NCBI RefSeq assembly: GCF_000003605.2
Contig: NW_003128999.1
Span: forward strand, 1-57,431
Direction: 5' to 3'
Source of the DNA: Saccoglossus kowalevskii
Lineage: Eukaryota > Hemichordata > Enteropneusta > Harrimaniidae
DNA length: 57,431 bases
Below are positions 38,541-52,726 of the stretch, in pieces. Made by a program: the position numbers and the translations under genes. The first letter of the stretch is position 1. Each line of letters begins with the position of its first letter. Under the pieces are notes generated by a model. The model worked only from the letters and a program-made list of their open reading frames with translations, was not told the origin of the DNA and made no database searches.

Positions 38541-41455
38541 AATGACTTCACAGAAAGTAGTCGTGACTTTACATGTCGTATTAATGACTTCACAGTAAGT
38601 AGTCGTGACTTTGCATGTCATAATAATGACGTCACAGAAAGTAATCGTGACTTTTCCTGTCGTAATAATGACGTCACAGAAAGTAATCGTGACTTTACAT
38701 GTCGTTATAACGACTTCACAGAAAGTAGTCGTGACTTTACATGTCGTAATAATGACTTCACAGAAAGTAGTCGTGACTTTACATGTCGTAATAATGACGT
38801 CACACAAAGTAATCGTGACTTTACATGTCGTAATAATGACTTCACAGAAAGTAGTCGTGATTTTACGTGACGTTATAATGACTTCACAGGAAGTAGTCGA
38901 GGCTTTACATGTCGTAATAATGACTTCACAGTAAGTAATCGTGACTTTATATGTCGTAATGATGACTTCACAGTAAGTAGTCGGGGCTTTACATGTCGTA
39001 ATAATGACTTCACAGTAAGTAGTCGTGACTTTACATGTCGTAATAATGACTTCACAGAAAGTAGTCGTGATTTTACATGACGTTATAATGACTTCACAGG
39101 AAGTAGTCGTGATTTTACATGTCGTAATAACGACTTCACAGAAAGTAATCGTGACTTTACATGACGTTATAATGACTTCACAGTAAGTAGTCGTGACTTT
39201 GCATGTCATAATAATGACGTCACAGAAAGTAATCGTGACTTTTCCTGTCGTAATAATGACGTCACAGAAAGTAATCGTGACTTTACATGTCGTAATAATG
39301 ACTTCACAGTAAGTAGTAGTGACTTTACATGTCGTAATAATGACTTCACAGAAAGTAGTCGTGACTTTACATGTCGTAATAATGACGTCACAGAAAGTAA
39401 TCGTGATTTTACATGTCGTAATAATGACTTCACAGTAAGTAGTCGTGGCTTTACATGTCGTAATAATGACTTCACAGAAAGTAGTCGTTCCTTTACATGT
39501 CGTAATAATGACTTCACAGAAAGTAGTCGTGGCTTTACATGTCGTAATAATGACTTCACAGAAAGTAGTCGGGGCTTTACATGTCGTAATGTTGACTTCA
39601 CAGTAAGTAGTCGTGACTTTGCATGTCATAATAATGACGTCACAGAAAGTAATCGTGACTTTACATGTCGTAATAATGACGTCACAGAAAGTAGTCGTGA
39701 CTTTACATGTCGTAATAATGACTTCACAGAAAGTAGTCGTGACTTTACATGACGTTATAATGACGTCACAGAAAGTAATCGTGACTTTACATGTCGTTAT
39801 ATTGACTTCATTGTAAGTTGTCGTGACTTTACATGTCGTAATAATGACTTCACAGAAAGTAGTCGTGACTTTACATGTCGTAATAATGAGTTCACAGAAA
39901 GTAATCGTGACTTTACATGTCGTAATGTTGACTTCACAGTAAGTAGTCGTGACTTTGCATGTCATAATAATGACGTCACAGAAAGTAATCGTGACTTTAC
40001 ATGTCGTAATAATGACGTCACAGAAAGTAGTCGTGACTTTACATGTCGTAATAATGACTTCACAGGAAGTAGTCGTGGCTTTACATGTCGTAATTATGAC
40101 TTCACAGTAAGTAATCGTGACTTTATATGTCGTAATGATGACTTCACAGTAAGTAGTCGGGGCGTTACATGTCGTAATAATGACTTCACAGTAAGTAGTC
40201 GTGACTTTACATGTCGTAATAATGACTTCACAGAAAGTAGTCGTGACTTTACATGTCGTAATAATGACGTCACAGAAAGTAATCGTGACTTTACATGTCG
40301 TTATATTGACTTCACTGTAAGTTGTCGTGACTTTACATGTCGTAATAATGACTTCACAGAAAGTAGTCGTGACTTTACATGTCGTAATAATGACTTCACA
40401 GAAAGTAATCGTGACTTTACATGACGTTATAATGACTTCACAGAAAGTAGTCGTGATTTTACATGTCATATTAATGACTTCACAGTAAATAGTCGTGACT
40501 TTGCATGACATAATTATGACGTCACAGAAAGTAATCGTGACTTTTCATGTCGTAATAATGACGTCACAGAAAGTAATCGTGACTTTACATGTCGTAATAA
40601 TGACTTCACAGAAAGTAGTCGTGATTTTACATGACGTTATAATGACTTCACAGGAAGTAGTCGTGGCTTTACATGTCGTAATAATGACTTCACAGTAAGT
40701 AATCGTGACTTTATATGTCGTAATGATGACTTCACAGTAAGTAGTCTTGACTTTACATGTCGTTATAACGACTTCACAGAAAGTAGTCGTGACTTTACAT
40801 GTCGTAATAATGACTTCACAGAAAGTAGTCGTGACTTTACATGTCGTAATAATGACGTCACACAAAGTAATCGTGACTTTACATGTCGTAATAATGACTT
40901 CACAGAAAGTAGTCGTGATTTTACGTGACGTTATAATGACTTCACAGGAAGTAGTCGTGGCTTTACATGTCGTAATAATGACTTCACAGTAAGTAATCGT
41001 GACTTTATATGTCGTAATGATGACTTCACAGTAAGTAGTCGGGGCTTTACATGTCGTAATAATGACTTCACAGTAAGTAGTCGTGACTTTACATGTCGTA
41101 ATAATGACTTCACAGAAAGTAGTCGTGATTTTACATGACGTTATAATGACTTCACAGGAAGTAGTCGTGGCTTTACATGTCGTAATAATGACTTCACAGT
41201 AAGTAATCATGACTTTATATGTCGTAATGATGACTTCACAGTAAGTAGTCGGGGCTTTACATGTCGTAATAATGACTTCACAGTAAGTAGTCGTGACTTT
41301 ACATGTCGTAATAATGACTTCACAGAAACTAGTCGTGACTTTACATGTCGTAATAATGACGTCACAGAAAGTAATCGTGACTTTACATGTCGTTATATTG
41401 ACTTCATTGTAAGTTGTCGTGACTTTACATGTCGTAATAATGACTTCACAGAAAG
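38541..41455. repeat. Family I higher-order repeat domain (right-central)
   Basis: Family I phase markers are at 39,796, 40,300 and 41,392. The domain starts with the copy related to 10,160-10,817 and ends with the copy related to 200-1,260. It is followed by a GTAGTAGTGAC unit leading into the third variant cassette. The CAGAAACTAGTCG variant near 41,327 is shared with about 13,771 and 43,549. Confidence 0.8.
40054..41150. repeat. Dispersed segmental copy, trio member 3
   Basis: This is the third copy of the 200-1,260 segment. It carries ACTGTAAGTTG (40,300), GTAAATAGTCGTGAC with GCATGACATAATTATGAC (about 40,485-40,520), and GTAGTCTTGAC (about 40,741). It lacks the 2-bp deletion present in the other two members, so it probably keeps the older form. 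Confidence 0.85.
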
Positions 41456-41556
41456 TAGTCGTGATTTTACATGTCGTATTAATGACTTCACAGTAAGTAG
41501 TAGTGACTTTGCATGTCGTAGTAATGACTTCACAGAAAGTAATCGTGACTTTACAT

Positions 41557-41884
41557 GACGTTATACTGACTTCACAGTAAGTAGACGTGAATATACATGT
41601 CGCAATAATGACTTCACAAAAAGTAGTCATGACTTTACATGTCGTAATAATGACTTCACAGTAAGTAGTCGTGGCTTTACATGTCATAATAATGACTTCA
41701 CAGGAAGTAGTCGCGACTTTGCATGTCGTAATTATGACTTCACAGTAAGTAGTCCTGACTTTACATGTCGTAATAATGACTTCACAGTAAGTAGTCATGA
41801 CTTTACATGTCGTAATAATGACTTCACAGAAAGTAATCGTGACTTTACATGACGTTATAATGACTTCACAGTAAGTAGACGTGA
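41557..41884. repeat. Eight-monomer variant cassette, copy 3 of 4
   Basis: Same ordered diagnostic variants as the copies at 36,938 and 38,198. The offset from copy 2 is 3,359 bp, which is 80 monomers minus the 1-bp deletion at 38,540. It is preceded by GCATGTCGTAGTAATGAC (about 41,511), a form also found before copy 1 and copy 4. Confidence 0.92.
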
Positions 41885-42819
41885 TTTTACATGTCGTAAT
41901 AATGACTTCACAGAAAGTAATCGTGACTTTACATGTCGTAATAATGACTTCACAGTAAGTAGTCGTAACTTTACATGTCGTAATAATGACTTCACAGAAA
42001 GTAATCGTGACTTTACATGACGTTATAATGACTTCACAGTAAGTAGTCGTGATTTTGCATGTCATAATAATGACGTCACAGAAAGTAATCGTGACTTTTC
42101 ATGTCGTAATAATGACGTCACAGAAAGTAATCGTGACTTTACATGTCGTAATAATGACTTCACAGTAAGTAGTCGTGACTTTACATGTCGTAATAATGAC
42201 TTCACAGAAAGTAATCGTGACTTTACATGTCGTAATAATGACGTCACAGAAAGTAATCGTGACTTTACATGTCGTAATAATGACTTCACAGTAAGTAGTC
42301 GTGGCTTTACATGTCGTAATAATGACTTCACAGAAAGTAGTCGTGACTTTACATGTCGTAATAATGACTTCACAGAAAGTAGTCGTGGCTTTACATGTCG
42401 TAATGATGACTTCACAGTAAGTAGTCGGGGCTTTACATGTCGTAATAATGACTTCACAGTAAGTAGTCGTGACTTTACATGTCGTAATAATGACTTCACA
42501 GAAAGTAGTCGTGACTTTACATGTCGTAATAATGACGTCACAGAAAGTAATCGTGACTTTACATGTCGTAATAATGACTTCACAGTAAGTAGTCGTGACT
42601 TTACATGTCGTAATAATGACTTCACAGAAAGTAGTCGTGACTTTACATGTCGTAATAATGACGTCACAGAAAGTAATCGTGACTTTACATGTCGTAATAA
42701 TGACTTCACAGTAAGTAGTCGTGGCTTTACATGTCGTAATAATGACTTCACAGAAAGTAGTCGTGACTTTACATGTCGTAATAATGTCTTCACAGAAAGT
42801 AGTCGTGGCTTTACATGTC

Positions 42820-43988
42820 CTAATAATGACTTCACAGAAAGTAGTCGTGACTTTGCATGTCATAATAATGACGTCACAGTAAGTAGTCGTGACTTTGCAT
42901 GTCATAATAATGACGTCACAGAAAGTAATCGTGACTTTACATGTCGTAATAATGACTTCACAGTAAGTTGTCGTGACTTTACATGTCGTTATAACGACTT
43001 CACAGAAAGTAGTCGTGACTTTACATGTCGTAATAATGACTTCACAGAAAGTAGTCGTGACTTTACATGTCGTAATAATGACGTCACAGAAAGTAATCGT
43101 GACTTTACATGTCGTAATAATGACTTCACTGTAAGTAGTCGTGATTTTACATGACGTTATAATGACTTCACAGGCAGTAGTCGTGGCTTTACATGTCGTA
43201 ATTATGACTTCACAGTAAGTAATCGTGACTTTATATGTCGTAATGATGACTTCACAGTAAGTAGTCGGGGCTTTACATGTCGTAATAATGACTTCACAGT
43301 AAGTAGTCGTGACTTTACATGTCGTAATAATGACTTCACAGAAAGAAGTCGTGATTTTACATGACGTTATAATGACTTCACAGGAAGTAGTCGTGGCTTT
43401 ACATGTCGTAATAATGACTTCACAGTAAGTAATCATGACTTTATATGTCGTAATGATGACTTCACAGTAAGTAGTCGGGGCTTTACATGTCGTAATAATG
43501 ACTTCACAGTAAGTAGTCGTGACTTTACATGTCGTAATAATGACTTCACAGAAACTAGTCGTGACTTTACATGTCGTAATAATGACGTCACAGAAAGTAA
43601 TCGTGACTTTACATGTCGTTATATTGACTTCATTGTAAGTTGTCGTGACTTTACATGTCGTAATAATGACTTCACAGAAAGTAGTCGTGACTTTACATGT
43701 CGTAATAATGACTTCACAGGAAGTAGTCATGACTTTGCATGTCGTAATAATGACTTCACAGTAAGTAGTCGTGATTTTACATGTCGTATTAATGACTTCA
43801 CAGTAAGTAGTAGTGACTTTGCATGTCGTAATAATGACTTCACAGAAAGTAATCGTGACTTTACATGACGTTATAATGACTTCACAGTAAGTAGACGTGA
43901 TTTTACATGTCGTAATAATGACTTCACAGAATGTAATCGTGACTTTACATGTCGTAATAATGACTTCACAGTAAGTAGTCGTGACTTT
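42820..43988. repeat. Segmental duplication copy 2 (partner 13,040-14,210)
   Basis: This is a 1.17-kb match to 13,040-14,210 at an exact offset of 709 monomers. It shares CAGGCAGTAG, CAGAAAGAAGTCG and CAGAAACTAGTCG. One private change is CAGAATGTAATCG at about 43,928, against CAGAAAGTAATCG in the partner. It forms a Family I-like island in Family II surroundings. Confidence 0.9.
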
Positions 43989-44335
43989 ACATGACGTTAT
44001 AATGACTTCACAGAAAGTAATCGTGACTTTACATGACGTTATAATGACTTCACAGAAAGTAGTCGTGATATTACATGTCGTATTAATGACTTCACAGTAA
44101 GTAGTCGTGACTTTACATGTCATAATAATGACGTCACAGAAAGTAATCGTGACTTTACATGTCGTAATAATGACTTCACAGTAAGTAGTCGTGACTTTAC
44201 ATGTCGTTATAATGACTTCACAGAAAGTAGTTGTGACTTTACATGTCGTAATAATGACTTCACAGAAAGTAGTCGTGACTTTGCATGTTATAATAATGAC
44301 GTCACAGAAAGTAATCATGACTTTCCATGTCGTAA
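43720..44335. repeat. Family II core with CATGTTATAATAATG and CTTTCCATG units (partner 46,365-46,978)
   Basis: Two private variants, GCATGTTATAATAATG (about 44,284 and 46,929) and CATGACTTTCCATG (about 44,318 and 46,964), are shared by these segments and not seen elsewhere. The offset is 2,645 bp, which is 63 monomers minus the deletion at 45,488. The shared GATATTACATG form (about 44,068 and 46,713) supports the pairing. Similarity is strongest from 43,830 on. Confidence 0.82.
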
Positions 44336-47300
44336 TAATGACTTCACAGTAAGTAGTCGTGACTTTACATGTCGTAATAATGACTTCACAGTAAGTAGTC
44401 GTGACTTTACATGTCGTTATAACGACTTCACAGAAAGTAGTCGTGACTTTACATGTCGTAATATTGACTTCACAGAAAGTAGTCGTGACTTTACATGTCG
44501 TAATAATGACGTCACAGAAAGTAATCGTGAATATACATGTCGTAATAATGACTTCACAGTAAGTAGTCGTGGCTTTACATGTCGTAATAATGACTTCACA
44601 GAAAGTAGTCGTGACTTTACATGTCGTAATAATGACTTCACAGAAAGTAATCGTGGCTTTACATGACGTTATAATGACTTCACAGTAAGTAGACGTGACT
44701 TTACATGTCGTAATAATGACTTCACAGAAAGTAATCGTGACTTTACATGACGTTATAATGACTTCACAGTAAGTAGACGTGATTTTACATGTCGTAATAA
44801 TGACATCACAGAAAGTAATCGTGACTTTACATGTCGTAATAATGACTTCACAGTAAGTAGTCGTAACTTTACATGTCGTAATAATGACTTCACAGAAAGT
44901 AATCGTGACTTTACATGACGTTATAATGACTTCACAGAAAGTAGTCGTGATTTTACATGTCGTATTAATGACTTCACAGTAAGTAGTCGTGATTTTGCAT
45001 GTCATAATAATGACGTCACAGAAAGTAATCGTGACTTTTCATGTCGTAATAATGACGTCACAGAAAGTAATCGTGACTTTACATGTCGTAATAATGACTT
45101 CACAGTAAGTAGTCGTGACTTTACATGTCGTAATAATGACTTCACAGAAAGTAGTCGTGACTTTACATGTCGTAATAATGACGTCACAGAAAGTAATCGT
45201 GACTTTACATGTCGTAATAATGACTTCACAGTAAGTAGTCGTGGCTTTACATGTCGTAATAATGACTTCACAGAAAGTAGTCGTGACTTTACATGTCGTA
45301 ATAATGACTTCACAGAAAGTAGTCGTGGCTTTACATGTCGTAATAATGACTTCACAGAAAGTAGTCGTGACTTTGCATGTCATAATAATGACGTCACAGT
45401 AAGTAGTCGTGACTTTGCATGTCATAATAATGACGTCACAGAAAATAATCGTGACTTTACATGTCGTAATAATGACTTCACAGTAAGTGTCGTGACTTTA
45501 CATGTCGTTATAACGACTTCACAGAAAGTAGTCGTGACTTTACATGTCGTAATAATGACTTCACAGAAAGTAGTCGTGACTTTACATGTCGTAATAATGA
45601 CGTCACAGAAAGTAATCGTGACTTTACATGTCGTAATAATGACTTCACTGTAAGTAGTCGTGATTTTACATGACGTTATAATGACTTCACAGGAAGTAGT
45701 CGTGGCTTTACATGTCGTAATTATGACTTCACAGTAAGTAATCGTGACTTTATATGTCGGAATGATGACTTCACAGTAAGTAGTCGGGGCTTTACATGTC
45801 GTAATAATGACTTCACAGTAAGTAGTCGTGACTTTACATGTCGTAATAATGACTTCACAGAAAGTAGTCGTGACTTTACATGTCGTAATAATGACGTCAC
45901 AGAAAGTAATCGTGACTTTACATGTCGTAATAATGACTTCACAGTAAGTAGTCGCAACTTTACATGTCGTAATAATGACTTCACAGAAAGTAGTCGTGAC
46001 TTTACATGACGTTATAATGACTTCACAGAAAGTAGTCGTGATTTTACATGTCGTATTAATGACTTCACAGTAAGTAGTCGTGATTTTGCATGTCATAATA
46101 ATGACGTCACAGAAAGTAATCGTGACTTTTCATGTCGTAATAATGACGTCACAGAAAGTAATCGTGACTTTACATGTCGTAATAATGATTTCACAGTAAG
46201 TAGTCGTGACTTTACATGTCGTAATAATGACTTCACAGAAAGTAGTCGTGACTTTACATGTCGTAATAATGACGTCACAGAAAGTAATCGTGACTTTACA
46301 TGTCGTAATAATGACTTCACAGTAAGTAGTCGTGGCTTTACATGTCCTAATAATGACTTCACAGAAAGTAGTCGTGACTTTACATGTCATAATAATGACG
46401 TCACAGTAAGTAGTCGTGACTTTACATGTCATAATAATGACGTCACAGTAAGTAATCGTGACTTTGCATGTCGTAATAATGACTTCACAGAAAGTAATCG
46501 TGACTTTACATGACGTTATAATGACTTCACAGTAAGTAGACGTGATTTTACATGTCGTAATAATGACTTCACAGAAAGTAATCGTGACTTTACATGTCGT
46601 AATAATGACTTCACAGTAAGTAGTCGTGACTTTACATGACGTTATAATGACTTCACAGAAAGTAATCGTGACTTTACATGACGTTATAATGACTTCACAG
46701 AAAGTAGTCGTGATATTACATGTCGTATTAATGACTTCACAGTAAGTAGTCGTGACTTTACATGTCATAATAATGACGTCACAGAAAGTAATCGTGACTT
46801 TACATGTCGTAATAATGACTTCACAGTAAGTAGTCGTGACTTTACATGTCGTTATAATGACTTCACAGAAAGTAGTTGTGACTTTACATGTCGTAATAAT
46901 GACTTCACAGAAAGTAGTCGTGACTTTGCATGTTATAATAATGACGTCACAGAAAGTAATCATGACTTTCCATGTCGTATAATGACTTCACAGTAAGTAG
47001 TCGTGACTTTACATGTCGTAATAATGACTTCACAGTAAGTAGTCGTGACTTTACATGTCGTAATAATGACTTCACAGAAAGTAGTCGTGACTTTACATGT
47101 CGTAATAATGACGTCACAGAAAGTAATCGTGACTTTACATGTCGTAATAATGACTTCACAGTAAGTAGTCGTGGCTTTACATGTCGTAATAATGACTTCA
47201 CAGAAAGTAGTCGTGACTTTACATGTCGTAATAATGACTTCACAGAAAGTAGTCGTGGCTTTACATGTCGTAATGATGACTTCACAGTAAGTAGTCGGGG

Positions 47301-48919
47301 CTTTACATGTCGTAATAATGACTTCACAGTAAGTAGTCGTGACTTTACATGTCGTAATAATGACTTCACAGAAAGTAGTCGTGACTTTACATGTCGTATT
47401 AATGACTTCACAGTAAGTAGTCGTGACTTTACATGTCATAATAATGACGTCACAGAAAGTAATCGTGACTTTACATGTCGTAATAATGACTTCACAGTAA
47501 GTAGTCGTGACTTTACATGTCGTTATAATGACTTCACAGAAAGTAGTTGTGACTTTACATGTCGTAATAATGACTTCACAGAAAGTAGTCGTGACTTTGC
47601 ATGTCATAATAATGACGTCACAGAAAGTAATCGTGACTTTACATGTCGTAATAATGACTTCACAGTAAGTAGTCGTGACTTTACATGTCGTAATAATGAC
47701 TTCACAGTAAGTAGTCGTGACTTTACATGTCGTTATAACGACTTCACAGAAAGTAGTCGTGACTTTACATGTCGTAATATTGACTTCACAGAAAGTAGTC
47801 GTGACTTTACATGTCGTAATAATGACGTCACAGAAAGTAATCGTGACTTTACATGTCGTAATAATGACTTCACAGTAAGTAGTCGTGGCTTTACATGTCG
47901 TAATAATGACTTCACAGAAAGTAGTCGTGACTTTACATGTCGTAATAATGACTTCACAGAAAGTAATCGTGGCTTTACATGACGTTATAATGACTTCACA
48001 GTAAGTAGACGTGACTTTACATGTCGTAATAATGACTTCACAGAAAGTAATCGTGACTTTACATGACGTTATAATGACTTCACAGTAAGTAGACGTGATT
48101 TTACATGTCGTAATAATGACTTCACAGAAAGTAATCGTGACTTTACATGTCGTAATAATGACTTCACAGTAAGTAGTCGTAACTTTACATGTCGTAATAA
48201 TGACTTCACAGAAAGTAATCGTGACTTTACATGACGTTATAATGACTTCACAGTAAGTAGTCGTGATTTTGCATGTCATAATAATGACGTCACAGAAAGT
48301 AATCGTGACTTTTCATGTCGTAATAATGACGTCACAGAAAGTAATCGTGACTTTACATGTCGTAATAATGACTTCACAGTAAGTAGTCGTGACTTTACAT
48401 GTCGTAATAATGACTTCACAGAAAGTAGTCGTGACTTTACATGTCGTAATAATGACGTCACAGAAAGTAATCGTGACTTTACATGTCGTAATAATGACTT
48501 CACAGTAAGTAGTCGTGGCTTTACATGTCGTAATAATGACTTCACAGAAAGTAGTCGTGACTTTACATGTCGTAATAATGACTTCACAGAAAGTAGTCGT
48601 GGCTTTACATGTCGTAATGATGACTTCACAGTAAGTAGTCGGGGCTTTACATGTCGTAATAATGACTTCACAGTAAGTAGTCGTGACTTTACATGTCGTA
48701 ATAATGACTTCACAGAAAGTAGTCGTGACTTTACATGTCGTAATAATGACGTCACAGAAAGTAATCGTGACTTTACATGTCGTAATAATGACTTCACAGT
48801 AAGTAGTCGTGACTTTACATGTCGTAATAATGACTTCACAGAAAGTAGTCGTGACTTTACATGTCGTAATAATGACGTCACAGAAAGTAATCGTGACTTT
48901 ACATGTCGTAATAATGACT

Positions 48920-51900
48920 TCACAGAAAGTAATCGTGACTTTACATGACGTTATAATGACTTCACAGTAAGTAGACGTGATTTTACATGTCGTAATAATG
49001 ACTTCACAGAAAGTAATCGTGACTTTACATGTCGTAATAATGACTTCACAGTAAGTAGTCGTGACTTTACATGACGTTATAATGACTTCACAGAAAGTAA
49101 TCGTGACTTTACATGACGTTATAATGACTTCACAGAAAGTAGTCGTGATTTTACATGTCGTATTAATGACTTCACAGTAAGTAGTCGTGACTTTACATGT
49201 CATAATAATGACGTCACAGAAAGTAATCGTGACTTTACATGTCGTAATAATGACTTCACAGTAAGTAGTCGTGACTTTACATGTCGTTATAATGACTTCA
49301 CAGAAAGTAGTTGTGACTTTACATGTCGTAATAATGACTTCACAGAAAGTAGTCGTGACTTTGCATGTCATAATAATGACGTCACAGAAAGTAATCGTGA
49401 CTTTACATGTCGTAATAATGACTTCACAGTAAGTAGTCGTGACTTTACATGTCGTAATAATGACTTCACAGTAAGTAGTCGTGACTTTACATGTCGTTAT
49501 AACGACTTCACAGAAAGTAGTCGTGACTTTACATGTCGTAATAATGACTTCACAGAAAGTAGTCGTGACTTTACATGTCGTAATAATGACGTCACAGAAA
49601 GTAATCGTGACTTTACATGTCGTAATAATGACTTCACAGTAAGTAGTCGTGGCTTTACATGTCGTAATAATGACTTCACAGAAAGTAGTCGTGACTTTAC
49701 ATGTCGTAATAATGACTTCACAGAAAGTAGTCGTGGCTTTACATGTCGTAATGATGACTTCACAGTAAGTAGTCGGGGCTTTACATGTCGTAATAATGAC
49801 TTCACAGTAAGTAGTCGTGACTTTACATGTCGTAATAATGACTTCACAGAAAGTAGTCGTGACTTTACATGTCGTAATAATGACGTCACAGAAAGTAATC
49901 GTGACTTTACATGTCGTAATAATGACTTCACAGTAAGTAGTCGTGACTTTACATGTCGTAATAATGACTTCACAGAAAGTAGTCGTGACTTTACATGTCG
50001 TAATAATGACGTCACAGAAAGTAATCGTGACTTTACATGTCGTAATAATGACTTCACAGAAAGTAATCGTGACTTTACATGACGTTATAATGACTTCACA
50101 GTAAGTAGACGTGATTTTACATGTCGTAATAATGACTTCACAGAAAGTAATCGTGACTTTACATGTCGTAATAATGACTTCACAGTAAGTAGTCATGACT
50201 TTACATGACGTTATAATGACTTCACAGAAAGTAATCGTGACTTTACATGACGTTATAATGACTTCACAGAAAGTAGTCGTGATTTTACATGTCGTATTAA
50301 TGACTTCACAGTAAGTAGTCGTGACTTTACATGTCATAATAATGACGTCACAGAAAGTAATCGTGACTTTACATGTCGTAATAATGACTTCACAGTAAGT
50401 AGTCGTGACTTTACATGACGTTATAATGACTTCACAGAAAGTAATCGTGACTTTACATGACGTTATAATGACTTCACAGAAAGTAGTCGTGATTTTACAT
50501 GTCGTATTAATGACTTCACAGTAAGTAGTCGTGACTTTACATGTCATAATAATGACGTCACAGAAAGTAATCGTGACTTTACATGTCGTAATAATGACTT
50601 CACAGTAAGTAGTCGTGACTTTACATGTCGTTATAATGACTTCACAGAAAGTAGTTGTGACTTTACATGTCGTAATAATGACTTCACAGCAAGTAGTCGT
50701 GACTTTGCATGTCATAATAATGACGTCACAGAAAGTAATCGTGACTTTACATGTCGTAATAATGACTTCACAGTAAGTAGTCGTGACTTTACATGTCGTA
50801 ATAATGACTTCACAGTAAGTAGTCGTGACTTTACATGTCGTTATAACGACTTCACAGAAAGTAGTCGTGACTTTACATGTCGTAATAATGACTTCACAGT
50901 AAGTAGTCATGACTTTACATGTCGTAATAATGACGTCACAGAAAGTAATCGTGACTTTACATGTCGTAATAATGACTTCACAGTAAGTAGTCGTGGCTTT
51001 ACATGTCGTAATAATGACTTCACAGAAAGTAGTCGTGACTTTACATGTCGTAATAATGACTTCACAGAAAGTAATCGTGGCTTTACATGTCGTAATAATG
51101 ACTTCACAGTAAGTAGTCGTGACTTTACATGTCGTAATAATGACTTCACAGAAAGTAGTCGTGACTTTACATGTCGTAATAATGACGTCACAGAAAGTAA
51201 TCGTGACTTTACATGTCGTAATAATGACTTCACACAAAGTAATCGTGACTTTACATGACGTTATAATGACTTCACAGTAAGTAGACGTGATTTTACATGT
51301 CGTAATAATGACTTCACAGAAAGTAATCGTGACTTTACATGTCGTAATAATGACTTCACAGTAAGTAGTCGTGACTTTACATGACGTTATAATGACTTCA
51401 CAGAAAGTAATCGTGACTTTACATGACGTTATAATGACTTCACAGAAAGTAGTCGTGATTTTACATGTCGTATTAATGACTTCACAGTAAGTAGTCGTGA
51501 CTTTACATGTCATAATAATGACGTCACAGAAAGTAATCGTGACTTTACATGTCGTAATAATGACTTCACAGTAAGTAGTCGTGACTTTACATGTCGTTAT
51601 AATGACTTCACAGAAAGTAGTTGTGACTTTACATGTCGTAATAATGACTTCACAGAAAGTAGTCGTGACTTTGCATGTCATAATAATGACGTCACAGAAA
51701 GTAATCGTGACTTTACATGTCGTAATAATGACTTCACAGTAAGTAGTCGTGACTTTACATGTCGTAATAATGACTTCACAGTAAGTAGTCGTGACTTTAC
51801 ATGTCGTTATAACGACTTCACAGAAAGTAGTCGTGACTTTACATGTCGTAATATTGACTTCACAGAAAGTAGTCGTGACTTTACATGTCGTAATAATGAC

Positions 51901-52200
51901 GTCACAGAAAGTAATCGTGACTTTACATGTCGTAATAATGACTTCACAGTAAGTAGTCGTGGCTTTACATGTCGTAATAATGACTTCACAGATAGTAGTC
52001 GTGACTTTACATGTCGTAATAATGACTTCACAGAAAGTAATCGTGGCTTTACATGACGTTATAATGACTTCACAGTAAGTAGACGTGACTTTACATGTCG
52101 TAATAATGACTTCACAGAAAGTAATCGTGACTTTACATGACGTTATAATGACTTCACAGTAAGTAGACGTGATTTTACATGTCGTAATAATGACTTCACA
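48920..52200. repeat. Tandem Family II HOR of 1,134-1,176 bp (27-28 monomers)
   Basis: Family II core starts are at 48,971, 50,105 and 51,281, spaced 1,134 and 1,176 bp apart. Monomer order is conserved across copies. The middle copy contains an extra five-monomer (210-bp) tandem duplication, with two CATGACGTTATAATGAC pairs starting near 50,201 and 50,411. CACAGCAAGTAG at 50,690 is shared with 53,420, 2,730 bp (65 monomers) further on, showing a later copy of part of this block. Confidence 0.85.
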
Positions 52201-52726
52201 GAAAGTAATCGTGACTTTACATGTCGTAATAATGACTTCACAGTAAGTAGTCGTAACTTTACATGTCGTAATAATGACTTCACAGAAAGTAATCGTGACT
52301 TTACATGACGTTATAATGACTTCACAGTAAGTAGTCGTGATTTTGCATGTCATAATAATGACGTCACAGAAAGTAATCGTGACTTTTCATGTCGTAATAA
52401 TGACGTCACAGAAAGTAATCGTGACTTTACATGTCGTAATAATGACTTCACAGTAAGTAGTCGTGACTTTACATGTCGTAATAATGACTTCACAGAAAGT
52501 AGTCGTGACTTTACATGTCGTAATAATGACGTCACAGAAAGTAATCGTGACTTTACATGTCGTAATAATGACTTCACAGGAAGTAGTCGTGACTTTGCAT
52601 GTCGTAATAATGACTTCACAGTAAGTAGTCGTGATTTTACATGTCGTATTAATGACTTCACAGTAAGTAGTAGTGACTTTGCATGTCGTAGTAATGACTT
52701 CACAGAAAGTAATCGTGACTTTACAT

